Below are positions 56,208 to 64,000 of a DNA stretch of 64,000 bases, one piece after another. A program made the position numbers and the translations under genes. Each line of letters opens with the position of its first letter. Positions within the stretch are counted from its first letter, which is position 1. This stretch comes from Enterobacter oligotrophicus (lineage in GTDB: Bacteria; Pseudomonadota; Gammaproteobacteria; Enterobacterales; Enterobacteriaceae). The DNA is taken from the NCBI RefSeq assembly GCF_009176645.1, contig NZ_AP019007.1, forward strand, positions 3,906,001-3,970,000, given 5' to 3'. The notes beneath the pieces are model-generated. The model did no database searches. It was not told the DNA's origin and worked only from the letters and a program-made list of their open reading frames with translations.

Positions 56208-58421
56208 CTACAACGTCGGCTCCTGTGGCGGCGGTGGTGCCACAGGCGATGGCAATACCTGATACGTCTGCACCGGCATTCGCACATCCGCCAGATCAAA
56301 GTGCTTTTTCACCATGCTGTCGAGGGCAAAACGCACCGTCCACTGCTTCAGCGGCTGAGTGGTGAACGACACGCGCAGGGTAAACGCCGTGTTGGTCAGC
56401 CCGACGATGCCGGCAAACGACGGTTCGCCAATCACCAGCCCGCGAATATCCTCCATCTCCATCAGTTCGCTGACCGCATCCCGTAGCGCCTGCTTCGCTT
56501 TATCCGCATCCTCGTGACGATCCACATCGTAGTTCGCCACAACGGAGCCAATCCCGCGCACAAAGTTGGCGAAGGTCGTGATCGAAGACCACGGAATAAT
56601 GTGGTACGCACCGGTATCCTGACGCACGCCAACGGAGCGAATGGACATCCGCTCCACCGTACCGGTCAACGGCCCAATGGTCACCAGATCGCCCGTATTC
56701 ATGCCGTTCTCAAACTGGATGAAGATGCCGGTGATGATATCTTTCACCAGCGTTTGCGAACCGAAGGAGATCGCCAGCCCCAGAGCACCTGCACCGGCCA
56801 GCAGCGGGGCGATATTCACGCCGATTTCCGAGAGCACAATCATGATGGTAATGGTGCTGATGATTACCGCCAGCGCGTTACGGAACAGGGTTAACAGCGT
56901 TCTGGCGCGCGCGCTGGGTAGCGGCCTGCCGTGGATATCCGAGACCAGCCGGTTCTCAATAAGGCTGGCAAGAAGCGTCCAGCCGACGGCGGAAAAGAAC
57001 AAAATCAGCGCGATACGAATCAGAATATCAACGGTTTTTTCCCCTGCGCCGTTGTGCAGCCAGTTCCAGAAATCAAACAGGCCCCAGGCGTTGAGGAGCA
57101 GCATAATGGCCACGCAGACGGTCAGAATGCGCGCCACTTTAAGCGATACCGACATCCAGCCATTAACCCGTTTTTGCAGTTCCGGATAGCTACGCTGGAC
57201 CTGTGGCGACAGGGTAATGGTTTTTGAAATCCAGCGAGACAGCAGGCCCGAAACAAAGGCTGCAATGCCGATAATCGCCAGGCTTTTGAACGTTGCGCCC
57301 ATCATAAACTTCAGGCTGTTGCCGGGATCAAACAGCGAGAAGAAGCACAGGACAATAAAGTACGCGCTTGCCAGCCAGTGCCACACCAGAGCGAAGGCGC
57401 GAATAAACAGGCTGAAGAAAGAGAGCGTTCGATCGGCCAGATGCAGCAGACTCTCGGTGATCGCTTTTTTATTGTGGAAGATCAGGTAGAGCGCCCAGAC
57501 GGTGATGCAGAGCATGATCAGCACATTCGCCAGCGCGCCAAACTGCACGTTGACCTGGTTGGAGATTATCGGCACGGCCACCAGCAGGCCGTAACCTATC
57601 AATCCGCTGAGTACGCTTAAACGAACAGCCCAGTATCTGGCGCTCTCATCCCGTATCGAAAAGGGGCGCAGGTCCGGCACATGCGGGCAAAAAATCAGAC
57701 GCAGCAACGCCTTGAAAAATTCAATCAGCGCGAAAGCATTCAGGAACAACGCCTGCTGGAAGGCGATAGTTTTGTTGCCCGTATTCAGATGGTCGGCCAG
57801 TACCTGACCGATAAAAAGCGTTAGCGTCAGCAGCAGCAAATCAATGATAAAGGCTCCGGCGATCATGGCGGGCAGGTGTAACCAGCTGCTTTTTTGCTGG
57901 TTCTTTTTACGCCCCCAGTGGCCCATTTTTCGGTATAACGGCCAGGCGCACAGGCGTACCAGCCAGTAAAAGATGAATACCGCGCCAGCCAGTATTAAAA
58001 ACTGGGTAGCGGCCGCAGAGAAGGTGTGCGGATTAAAAGGCTTGTGCGGGGAGCCAATCAGGTTGCGGTAGAGCTGGGCAAAACGCGAGGAGAGAGCTTC
58101 ACCATAGTGACGGCTGACGTCGGTAACATTCTCCAGCACCGTTTTTTGCTCTTTAACCTCCGGCGGCGTAATGGTCGGGACCTGCTCCTGTGGCGGAGTG
58201 GCAGCCACTTTACGTAGCTGATCGATTAACTCCTGCCGCGAGGTGTCGTTTTCAAGCACATCAGCCAGGGCGCTGTAGGCCGCTTTTTTCTGTTCAACGT
58301 CAGGTTCCGGTGGCGGCGTGCTTTCCTGCGTGGTGGCGGTTCCGGTGGTAACACCTGGGATCGTGACGGCAAGCGATGGCGCACTAAACAAGCTCAGCAA
58401 CAGCAACAATATCCACGGCAC
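56208..58421 (-). CDS. ybiO: MscS-family mechanosensitive channel YbiO
   Basis: 737 residues (741 in E. coli). A signal peptide (MPWILLLLLSLFSAPSLA) and a periplasmic domain are followed by many membrane helices and an MscS core: pore helix ISTITIMIVLSEIGVNIAPL and LLAGAGALGLAISFGSQTLV, then the beta domain with QFENGMNTGDLVTIGPLTGT. It opens under membrane tension to release ions. It lies downstream of glnQ but has its own unit; the glnQ terminator lies between them. Confidence 0.96.
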   Translation of the reverse strand: MPWILLLLLSLFSAPSLAVTIPGVTTGTATTQESTPPPEPDVEQKKAAYSALADVLENDTSRQELIDQLRKVAATPPQEQVPTITPPEVKEQKTVLENVTDVSRHYGEALSSRFAQLYRNLIGSPHKPFNPHTFSAAATQFLILAGAVFIFYWLVRLCAWPLYRKMGHWGRKKNQQKSSWLHLPAMIAGAFIIDLLLLTLTLFIGQVLADHLNTGNKTIAFQQALFLNAFALIEFFKALLRLIFCPHVPDLRPFSIRDESARYWAVRLSVLSGLIGYGLLVAVPIISNQVNVQFGALANVLIMLCITVWALYLIFHNKKAITESLLHLADRTLSFFSLFIRAFALVWHWLASAYFIVLCFFSLFDPGNSLKFMMGATFKSLAIIGIAAFVSGLLSRWISKTITLSPQVQRSYPELQKRVNGWMSVSLKVARILTVCVAIMLLLNAWGLFDFWNWLHNGAGEKTVDILIRIALILFFSAVGWTLLASLIENRLVSDIHGRPLPSARARTLLTLFRNALAVIISTITIMIVLSEIGVNIAPLLAGAGALGLAISFGSQTLVKDIITGIFIQFENGMNTGDLVTIGPLTGTVERMSIRSVGVRQDTGAYHIIPWSSITTFANFVRGIGSVVANYDVDRHEDADKAKQALRDAVSELMEMEDIRGLVIGEPSFAGIVGLTNTAFTLRVSFTTQPLKQWTVRFALDSMVKKHFDLADVRMPVQTYQVLPSPVAPPPPQEPTL

Positions 58422-58504
58422 GGCGTCCTCCGGTGAAAATGTTCAACAAAATGATAAGTATAGAGTGCGAGGAGCGGAGAGGGATTTTTGGGAACAATCT
58501 GGCA

Positions 58505-58531
58505 TAAAAAAGCCGGGCATGCCCGGCTTGT
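58505..58531 (-). terminator. Terminator of glnHPQ
   Basis: AAGCCGGGCATGCCCGGCTT is a perfect 20-base palindrome followed on the minus strand by a T run, just past the glnQ stop. Confidence 0.92.
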
Positions 58532-58545
58532 TGAACGGTGTCGTT

Positions 58546-59268
58546 TTACGACACGTGCTGCAGAAACTCCTGCAAACGCTGACTTGGCGGGTTCGCAATA
58601 AGTGCTTGTGGATTGCCGTCTTCCGCAATACGGCCTTTATCAATGAAGATCAGACGGGACGCCACCTTCTCAGCAAAGCCGATTTCATGGGTCACGATAA
58701 CCATCGTCATCCCTTCTTCGGCCAGATCCTGCATGACTTTCAGCACCTCGTGACGCAGCTCAGGGTCGAGGGCGGAAGTGGGTTCATCAAACAGCATCAT
58801 TTTCGGCTTCACCGCCAGCGCACGGGCGATCGCCACACGCTGTTGTTGACCACCGGACAGCTCAGAAGGGTAGTGGTGCGCTCGCTCCGCGAGGCCGACC
58901 TTCGCCAGCAGATCTTTTGCCAGCGTTTCGGCGGCAGCTTTACTGGCTCCGCGCACGCGCAGTGGGCCAAACATCACGTTTTCCAGCGCCGTCAGGTGTG
59001 GGAAGAGGTAGAACTGCTGGAACACCATGCCCGCTTCCTGGCGGATCAGGCGCTCGTCCACTTTCGGATCATTGACCTTAAGGCCATCAACAATCAGATC
59101 GCCGCTGGTGATCTCTTCCAGCTTGTTGATGCAGCGTAACAGCGTCGATTTACCGGAACCGGATGGCCCGATAATCACCACCACTTCACCCTGTTTGATG
59201 TTCAGATCAATATTGTGCAGCACCTGGGTTGGCCCAAAGTGCTTGGAAACGTTTTTAAATTCAATCAC
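58546..59268 (-). CDS. glnQ: Glutamine ABC transporter ATPase GlnQ
   Basis: 240 residues, as in E. coli. Walker [11 protein letters not shown]-loop [17 protein letters not shown], signature [15 protein letters not shown], Walker [14 protein letters not shown]-loop IVTHE. Energises uptake of glutamine through GlnP. It overlaps glnP by 4 bases. Confidence 0.98.
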   Translation of the reverse strand: MIEFKNVSKHFGPTQVLHNIDLNIKQGEVVVIIGPSGSGKSTLLRCINKLEEITSGDLIVDGLKVNDPKVDERLIRQEAGMVFQQFYLFPHLTALENVMFGPLRVRGASKAAAETLAKDLLAKVGLAERAHHYPSELSGGQQQRVAIARALAVKPKMMLFDEPTSALDPELRHEVLKVMQDLAEEGMTMVIVTHEIGFAEKVASRLIFIDKGRIAEDGNPQALIANPPSQRLQEFLQHVS

Positions 59269-59924
59269 AGGATTTTCATCCTTCTTTCAAGACGACGCAG
59301 AACAAAGCTCAGAACCAGCGTGATAATCAGGTAGACAACGGCGACCGCACTCCAGATTTCCAGCGCACGGAAGTTGCCAGCAATAATTTCCTGACCCTGA
59401 CGGGTCAGCTCAGCTACGCCGATCACAATGAACAGCGACGTATCTTTAATGCTGATGATCCACTGGTTACCGAGCGGTGGCAGCATGCGGCGCAGTGCCA
59501 GCGGCAGAATAACGTGGCGGATGGTTTCGCGACGGGAAAGCCCTAATGCCAGACCCGCTTCACTGAAACCTTTGTGGATCGACAACACCGCGCCACGGGT
59601 GATTTCCGCAATGTAGGCACCGGAGTTGATCATGATGGTCACAACGGCCGCGCTGAACGGATCAATGCGCAGATCGGTAAAGGCCATTGGCAGGGCGAAA
59701 TAGATGAACATGACCTGCACGACAATTGGCGTGCCGCGGATCACTTCGATGAAAACCAGCGCGATGTGGTTAGCAATCCAGCCGCCATAGGTGCGGGCGA
59801 AACCGGCAACAAGGCCGATAATCAACCCGCCAACCAGACCGAGGACCGAAATCCACAGGGTCATTTTAGCGCCTTCAAGCAAGAGAGGAATGGCAGGCCA
59901 GATGGCGCTCCAGTCAAACTGCAT
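59265..59924 (-). CDS. glnP: Glutamine ABC transporter permease GlnP
   Basis: 219 residues with about five membrane helices, of the amino acid polar permease family. The EAA loop [20 protein letters not shown] contacts GlnQ, and [17 protein letters not shown] is conserved. Middle gene of glnHPQ; a REP-like element separates it from glnH, which may help make glnH the most abundant product. Confidence 0.97.
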   Translation of the reverse strand: MQFDWSAIWPAIPLLLEGAKMTLWISVLGLVGGLIIGLVAGFARTYGGWIANHIALVFIEVIRGTPIVVQVMFIYFALPMAFTDLRIDPFSAAVVTIMINSGAYIAEITRGAVLSIHKGFSEAGLALGLSRRETIRHVILPLALRRMLPPLGNQWIISIKDTSLFIVIGVAELTRQGQEIIAGNFRALEIWSAVAVVYLIITLVLSFVLRRLERRMKIL

Positions 59925-59960
59925 GATGTATTCCTGTATACCGTGGTGAAAAACAAAAAA

Positions 59961-59993
59961 TGTAGGCCCGGCAAGCGTAAGCGCTACCGGGCG
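59961..59993. repeat. REP-like element between glnH and glnP
   Basis: TGTAGGCCCGGCAAGCGTAA then GCGCTACCGGGCG is a REP-type imperfect palindrome inside the operon. Confidence 0.7.
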
Positions 59994-60017
59994 TTACAAA
60001 CCTGAATTCAGGCTGAA

Positions 60018-60833
<816 letters not shown>

Positions 60834-60903
60834 TTACAAGTCATTGTTTTGAAAAGGGGATGATGTCACGCATTGCACAATAAACGTGGCAATGATGTCG
60901 AAT

Positions 60904-60932
60904 TGCACCAATATGGAGCACCGTTTTGGTGC
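60904..60932. promoter_or_regulatory. NtrC-type sites upstream of glnH
   Basis: TGCACCAATATGGAGCA at 60904-60920 matches TGCACCA-N3-TGGTGCA with one mismatch, and GCACC/GGTGC at 60918-60932 forms a second, overlapping site. This fits NtrC activation of the sigma-54 promoter about 75 to 110 bases away. Confidence 0.75.
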
Positions 60933-61078
60933 GCTTCGTTTTGGACAACTAACGGGGTGATATTTAGCGCAGATTCTGACGAAAAAACAATCTTACATTA
61001 ACCGTTGTGTGAGGTGATTATTACATTTCATTCACTTTTGCCCCGTTGCAGGGCCAAAGTCCGCACCATAAATGTGCA

Positions 61079-61103
61079 AAACCCCCGCCAGAGGCGAGGG
61101 TTT
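61079..61103 (-). terminator. Terminator of dps
   Basis: AAACCC-C-CGCC and GGCG-A-GGGTTT pair with one mismatch around AGA, and the minus strand ends in TTT. It lies 20 bases past the dps stop. Confidence 0.8.
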
Positions 61104-61122
61104 GAGAGGAAATTCGTATGGT

Positions 61123-61662
<540 letters not shown>

Positions 61663-61672
61663 TTACGGAACT

Positions 61673-61680
61673 AAGTATAG
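61673..61680 (-). promoter_or_regulatory. dps promoter -10 region
   Basis: On the minus strand GGTGCTATACTTA is the same as the E. coli dps -10 region (CTATACT, used by sigma-S and sigma-70), about 47 bases before the start. Confidence 0.8.
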
Positions 61681-61886
61681 CACCGGATTTTTCGTCTGCG
61701 GCTTGGCTCTGCCTATCGGTTTAATAGCGAGAAGAGGCTTGAATTAGTAACATCATGAAAAATATATAATTATTAAAAATTGATGCAGATCAATCTTAAT
61801 TCATCCTTCTGCAAAGCAGCGGGGAACATATTTCGTCTTTATGACAAAGAGTGTAAGGAATTAAAGAATAGCCGGGATGGAGCATT

Positions 61887-61916
61887 ATTCTGCATGGCGC
61901 TGAAGCCATGCAGAAT
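61887..61916. other. Perfect 12-bp inverted repeat downstream of rhtA
   Basis: ATTCTGCATGGC and GCCATGCAGAAT flank a 6-base loop 9 bases past the rhtA stop. It is not followed by a clear T run on the minus strand, so it may stop transcription only with help or protect the mRNA 3' end. Confidence 0.6.
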
Positions 61917-61924
61917 ATACGCCA

Positions 61925-62812
61925 TTAATTGATATCTACTTTATTCACTTTAGGTTCAGGGCGCATGGTCAAGGTAGACCCCATTGAGGCTGCAATAATT
62001 GAGCAGAGCGCCAGCGTCTGTGTGAATGTCAGGGTTTCGCCGAGGAAAACCATACCGGAAATAGCGGCCAGGGCAGGCTCCATGCTCATCAGCGTACCAA
62101 ATATACGCGTAGGCAGCCGCGTCAGGGCTATCATCTCCAGCGAGTAGGGAAGTGCCGTTGAGAGCACGGCTACGGCCAGCCCCACCGGTAAGATGGACCA
62201 CTGCCACAGCGATTCCGTTGCCTGAGCCATGCCGAGCGGGACGAAGATAACCGCCGCGATGAGTGAACCCAGCGCAACCGTTGCGGGCCCGTGTTCTTCC
62301 CCTGCGCGCTGGCCAGAAAGAATATAGACGGCCCAGCACGCGCCCGCCCCCAGTGCCAGCGCTGCGCCTGTCAGGTCAATATGCGAAACATGTTGGCCCA
62401 GCGGCAGCAGGAACCAGAGCCCCAGAACGGCTAACACCACCCAAATAAAATCGACCGGGCGGCGGGAGGAGAAAAGGGCAACCGCCAGCGGGCCCGTAAA
62501 TTCAAGCGCAACGGCAATCCCAAGTGGGATGGTCTGAATAGAGAGATAGAACATATAGTTCATCGCTCCCAGAGACAGCCCGTAAAAAAGCAGGGGTAAA
62601 CGTTGCTCTTTTTTGACGCGCAACCGCCAGGGTTTGAAGATCACCACGAGGATGAGTGTCCCTAATGCGATACGCAGTGCCGTGACGCCAGGCGCTCCGA
62701 CGATCGGGAAGAGCGATTTCGCCAGTGACGCGCCACTCTGAATAGAGAGCATCGCGATCAATATTACAGCCACCGGCAACCATACCGACGTTTTGCGGGA
62801 TATCCCTGGCAT
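61925..62812 (-). CDS. rhtA: Threonine/homoserine exporter RhtA
   Basis: Inner membrane EamA-family (DMT) exporter with ten helices in two repeats, 295 residues from the ATG at 62812 as in E. coli. It exports threonine and homoserine. Conserved segments are GASLAKSLFPIVGAPGVTAL, ALEFTGPLAVALFSSRRPVD and FGTLMSMEPALAAISGMVFL. AGGAGAAAGG sits just before the start; codons further upstream are not used. Confidence 0.95.
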   Translation of the reverse strand: MPGISRKTSVWLPVAVILIAMLSIQSGASLAKSLFPIVGAPGVTALRIALGTLILVVIFKPWRLRVKKEQRLPLLFYGLSLGAMNYMFYLSIQTIPLGIAVALEFTGPLAVALFSSRRPVDFIWVVLAVLGLWFLLPLGQHVSHIDLTGAALALGAGACWAVYILSGQRAGEEHGPATVALGSLIAAVIFVPLGMAQATESLWQWSILPVGLAVAVLSTALPYSLEMIALTRLPTRIFGTLMSMEPALAAISGMVFLGETLTFTQTLALCSIIAASMGSTLTMRPEPKVNKVDIN

Positions 62813-63157
62813 CCTTTCTCCTGTCAATTTATGTCAGATAAGGTAAAAGCCGCAGTGTAATAGAAATATGCGGCAACGGTTGAGCTACTGTTGAAAAAAA
62901 ACCAGGCAAAATCCGTAAAATAGTTAAGCGTTGCTGGTTTTATCGCCTGTCAGATTAGGAATAATCTGGATGAATGTAACGGTAATGACGCGCACTATTA
63001 GCGTTTTAAAGCGGAAATTCTGCGATATTTGAACGAGATAGCTGACAGTGGAAATGTTCTGTTACATGAAAGGTTCCGTTAGACATCACGAATGACAAAG
63101 AGTTTCACAAGAATTTTTGATATATTTAAAACTTACGGATTTACTTGAAGCACATTT
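62813..63157 (+). promoter_or_regulatory. Region between rhtA and ompX
   Basis: 345 bases without a convincing gene, holding the divergent promoters. A 7-base hairpin CAGATTA/TAATCTG with loop GGAA is at 62951-62968. The part nearest ompX (TTTTTGATATATTTAAAAC) is AT-rich and probably holds a promoter, but no clean -35/-10 pair stood out. Confidence 0.4.
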
Positions 63158-63166
63158 GAGGTGGTT
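63158..63166 (+). promoter_or_regulatory. ompX ribosome site with predicted CyaR target
   Basis: GAGGTGGTT directly before the ATG is both the ribosome site and a 9-base perfect complement to the AACCACCUC segment of the sRNA CyaR (recalled from E. coli). CyaR is known to repress ompX there. Confidence 0.65.
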
Positions 63167-63685
63167 ATGAAAAAAATTGCATGTCTTTCAGCACTGGCTG
63201 CTGTTCTGGCCGTTTCCGCAGGTACTGCTGTAGCTGCTACTTCTACCGTAACCGGTGGTTACGCTCAGAGCGATATGCAGGGCGTGATGAACAAAACCAA
63301 CGGTTTCAACCTGAAGTATCGTTACGAGCAGGATAACAACCCGCTGGGCGTAATCGGTTCTTTCACCTACACCGAGAAAGATCGTTTTGAAGACGGCGCA
63401 TATAACAAAGGTCAGTACTACGGTATCACCGCGGGTCCTGCTTACCGCCTGAACGACTGGGCAAGCATCTACGGTGTTGTAGGTGTTGGCTACGGTAAAT
63501 TCCAGCAGACTGAAAACGAAGGTGCTAACCGCACTGCAAGCAACAGCGACTACGGTTTCTCCTATGGCGCGGGCATGCAGTTCAACCCAATCGAAAACGT
63601 TGCTCTGGACTTCTCCTATGAGCAGAGCCGTATCCGCAACGTTGACGTTGGCACCTGGATCGCGGGCGTAGGTTACCGCTTCTAA
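63167..63685 (+). CDS. ompX: Outer membrane protein X
   Basis: 172-residue, eight-stranded beta-barrel. The signal peptide ends TAVA near residue 23, followed by ATSTVTGGYAQSD. Conserved strands include GFNLKYRYEQDNNPLGVIGS, QYYGITAGPAYRLNDWASIY and GTWIAGVGYRF with a C-terminal Phe for BamA sorting. Loop sequences (EKDRFEDGAYNKG, QTENEGANRTASNSD) differ from E. coli and recall Enterobacter OmpX. GTG GTT lies in frame before the ATG but is part of the ribosome site, so the ATG at 63167 is chosen. Confidence 0.98.
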   Translation: MKKIACLSALAAVLAVSAGTAVAATSTVTGGYAQSDMQGVMNKTNGFNLKYRYEQDNNPLGVIGSFTYTEKDRFEDGAYNKGQYYGITAGPAYRLNDWASIYGVVGVGYGKFQQTENEGANRTASNSDYGFSYGAGMQFNPIENVALDFSYEQSRIRNVDVGTWIAGVGYRF

Positions 63686-63702
63686 TCACTCCGGTGAGTT
63701 AA

Positions 63703-63733
63703 TAAAAAATCCGCCCAATGTGGCGGATTTTTT
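63703..63733 (+). terminator. Terminator of ompX
   Basis: AAATCCGCC/GGCGGATTT with loop CAATGT and a following T run, 20 bases after the ompX stop. Confidence 0.92.
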
Positions 63734-63787
63734 TGTGGAAGATAAAAGCAAAACGGCAACCCCAGGTTGCCGTTTTTAGTGTTTGTT

Positions 63788-63830
63788 CCCTCTCCCCGTG
63801 GGAAAGGGCCAGGGTGAGGGCATCAGGCCG
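63788..63830. repeat. boxC-like repeat, second copy
   Basis: CCCTCTCCCCGTGGGAAAGG then GCCAGGGTGAGGGC, followed by ATCAGGCCGCAC. It resembles the copy at 29202-29236, which is followed by AACAGGCCGCAC, so the shared unit includes that flank. Confidence 0.65.
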
Positions 63831-63846
63831 CACGAGTCGGCAGAGT

Positions 63847-64000
63847 TTACTTACTCTTAATATCAAAAATATCCGTACCCAAATGGTTATAGTCCACTTT
63901 CTGTAACTTGAAGTTGGTAATGTAAACTGGCGGCGCTTTTTTGTTTGAGATAAACGGATAATCATTTTTTATCTGCTGTGCAGTAATCCCCGTCCACTGC
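63847..64000 (-). CDS. opgE: 3' end of a gene, probably phosphoethanolamine transferase OpgE (YbiP)
   Basis: The last 50 or so codons of a minus-strand gene that continues beyond the window. The visible tail reads QWTGITAQQIKNDYPFISNK, KAPPVYITNFKLQKVDYNHL, then GTDIFDIKSK and a TAA. In K-12 opgE (ybiP) lies here, convergent with ompX, so the name rests mainly on synteny. OpgE modifies osmoregulated periplasmic glucans. No catalytic motif is visible in this fragment. Confidence 0.6.
   Translation of the reverse strand, partial: QWTGITAQQIKNDYPFISNKKAPPVYITNFKLQKVDYNHLGTDIFDIKSK

Overview
The window is an ordinary chromosomal stretch of a member of the Enterobacteriaceae, most likely Enterobacter or a close relative. 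This is inferred. Nearly every gene matches the family and length of its Escherichia coli K-12 counterpart and follows the gpmA-to-opgE gene order. It differs in carrying a histidine-utilisation (hut) locus and a chaperone-usher fimbrial operon, in lacking several K-12 genes, and in an OmpX whose loops look Enterobacter-like from memory. No rRNA, tRNA, CRISPR array, prophage, IS element or plasmid origin was seen.

Layout. 1-4980: 5' part of gpmA with a Fur-type site, then the galETKM operon with both GalR operators and the CRP/promoter region intact. 4981-11107: molybdate genes (modF, modE, then modABC behind a ModE palindrome) with acrZ between them and ybhA facing modC. 11248-13649: pgl and ybhC. 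13650-20118: two co-directional hut units, hutIGC and hutUH, each with a HutC-type operator and the second with a NAC-type site. 20203-26416: ybhB, the divergent bioA/bioBFCD locus around a BirA operator, and an orphan degenerate ABC ATPase gene.

26417-33988: a long regulatory region (paired DnaA boxes, LexA box), uvrB, ybhK, and moaABCDE behind a ModE palindrome and a Moco riboswitch, then ybhL. 34077-43229: ybhN-clsB-ybhP, ybhQ, and the cecR-ybhGFSR drug-efflux operon. 43466-47111: rhlE and SOS-controlled dinG. 47098-52473: a five-gene fimbrial operon in sfmACDHF order, inserted between dinG and ybiB. 52732-64000: ybiB, ybiJ, ybiI, mcbA, rlmF, ybiO, glnHPQ with a sigma-54/NtrC region, dps, rhtA, ompX and the 3' end of a probable opgE.

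How the genes work together. Mo metabolism is linked across the window: ModABC imports molybdate, ModE senses it, MoaA-E start cofactor synthesis, and moaA carries both a ModE-like site and a Moco riboswitch. Histidine and glutamine genes both show nitrogen-control sites (NAC, NtrC). Several REP/BIME and boxC-like repeats lie between transcription units. I found no convincing wholly new system. The best leads are the orphan degenerate LivF/UrtE-like ATPase between bioD and uvrB, the fimbrial operon whose terminator is embedded in dinG and whose tip adhesin has an unusual cysteine pattern, and the hutI operator that rules out the longest hutI start.
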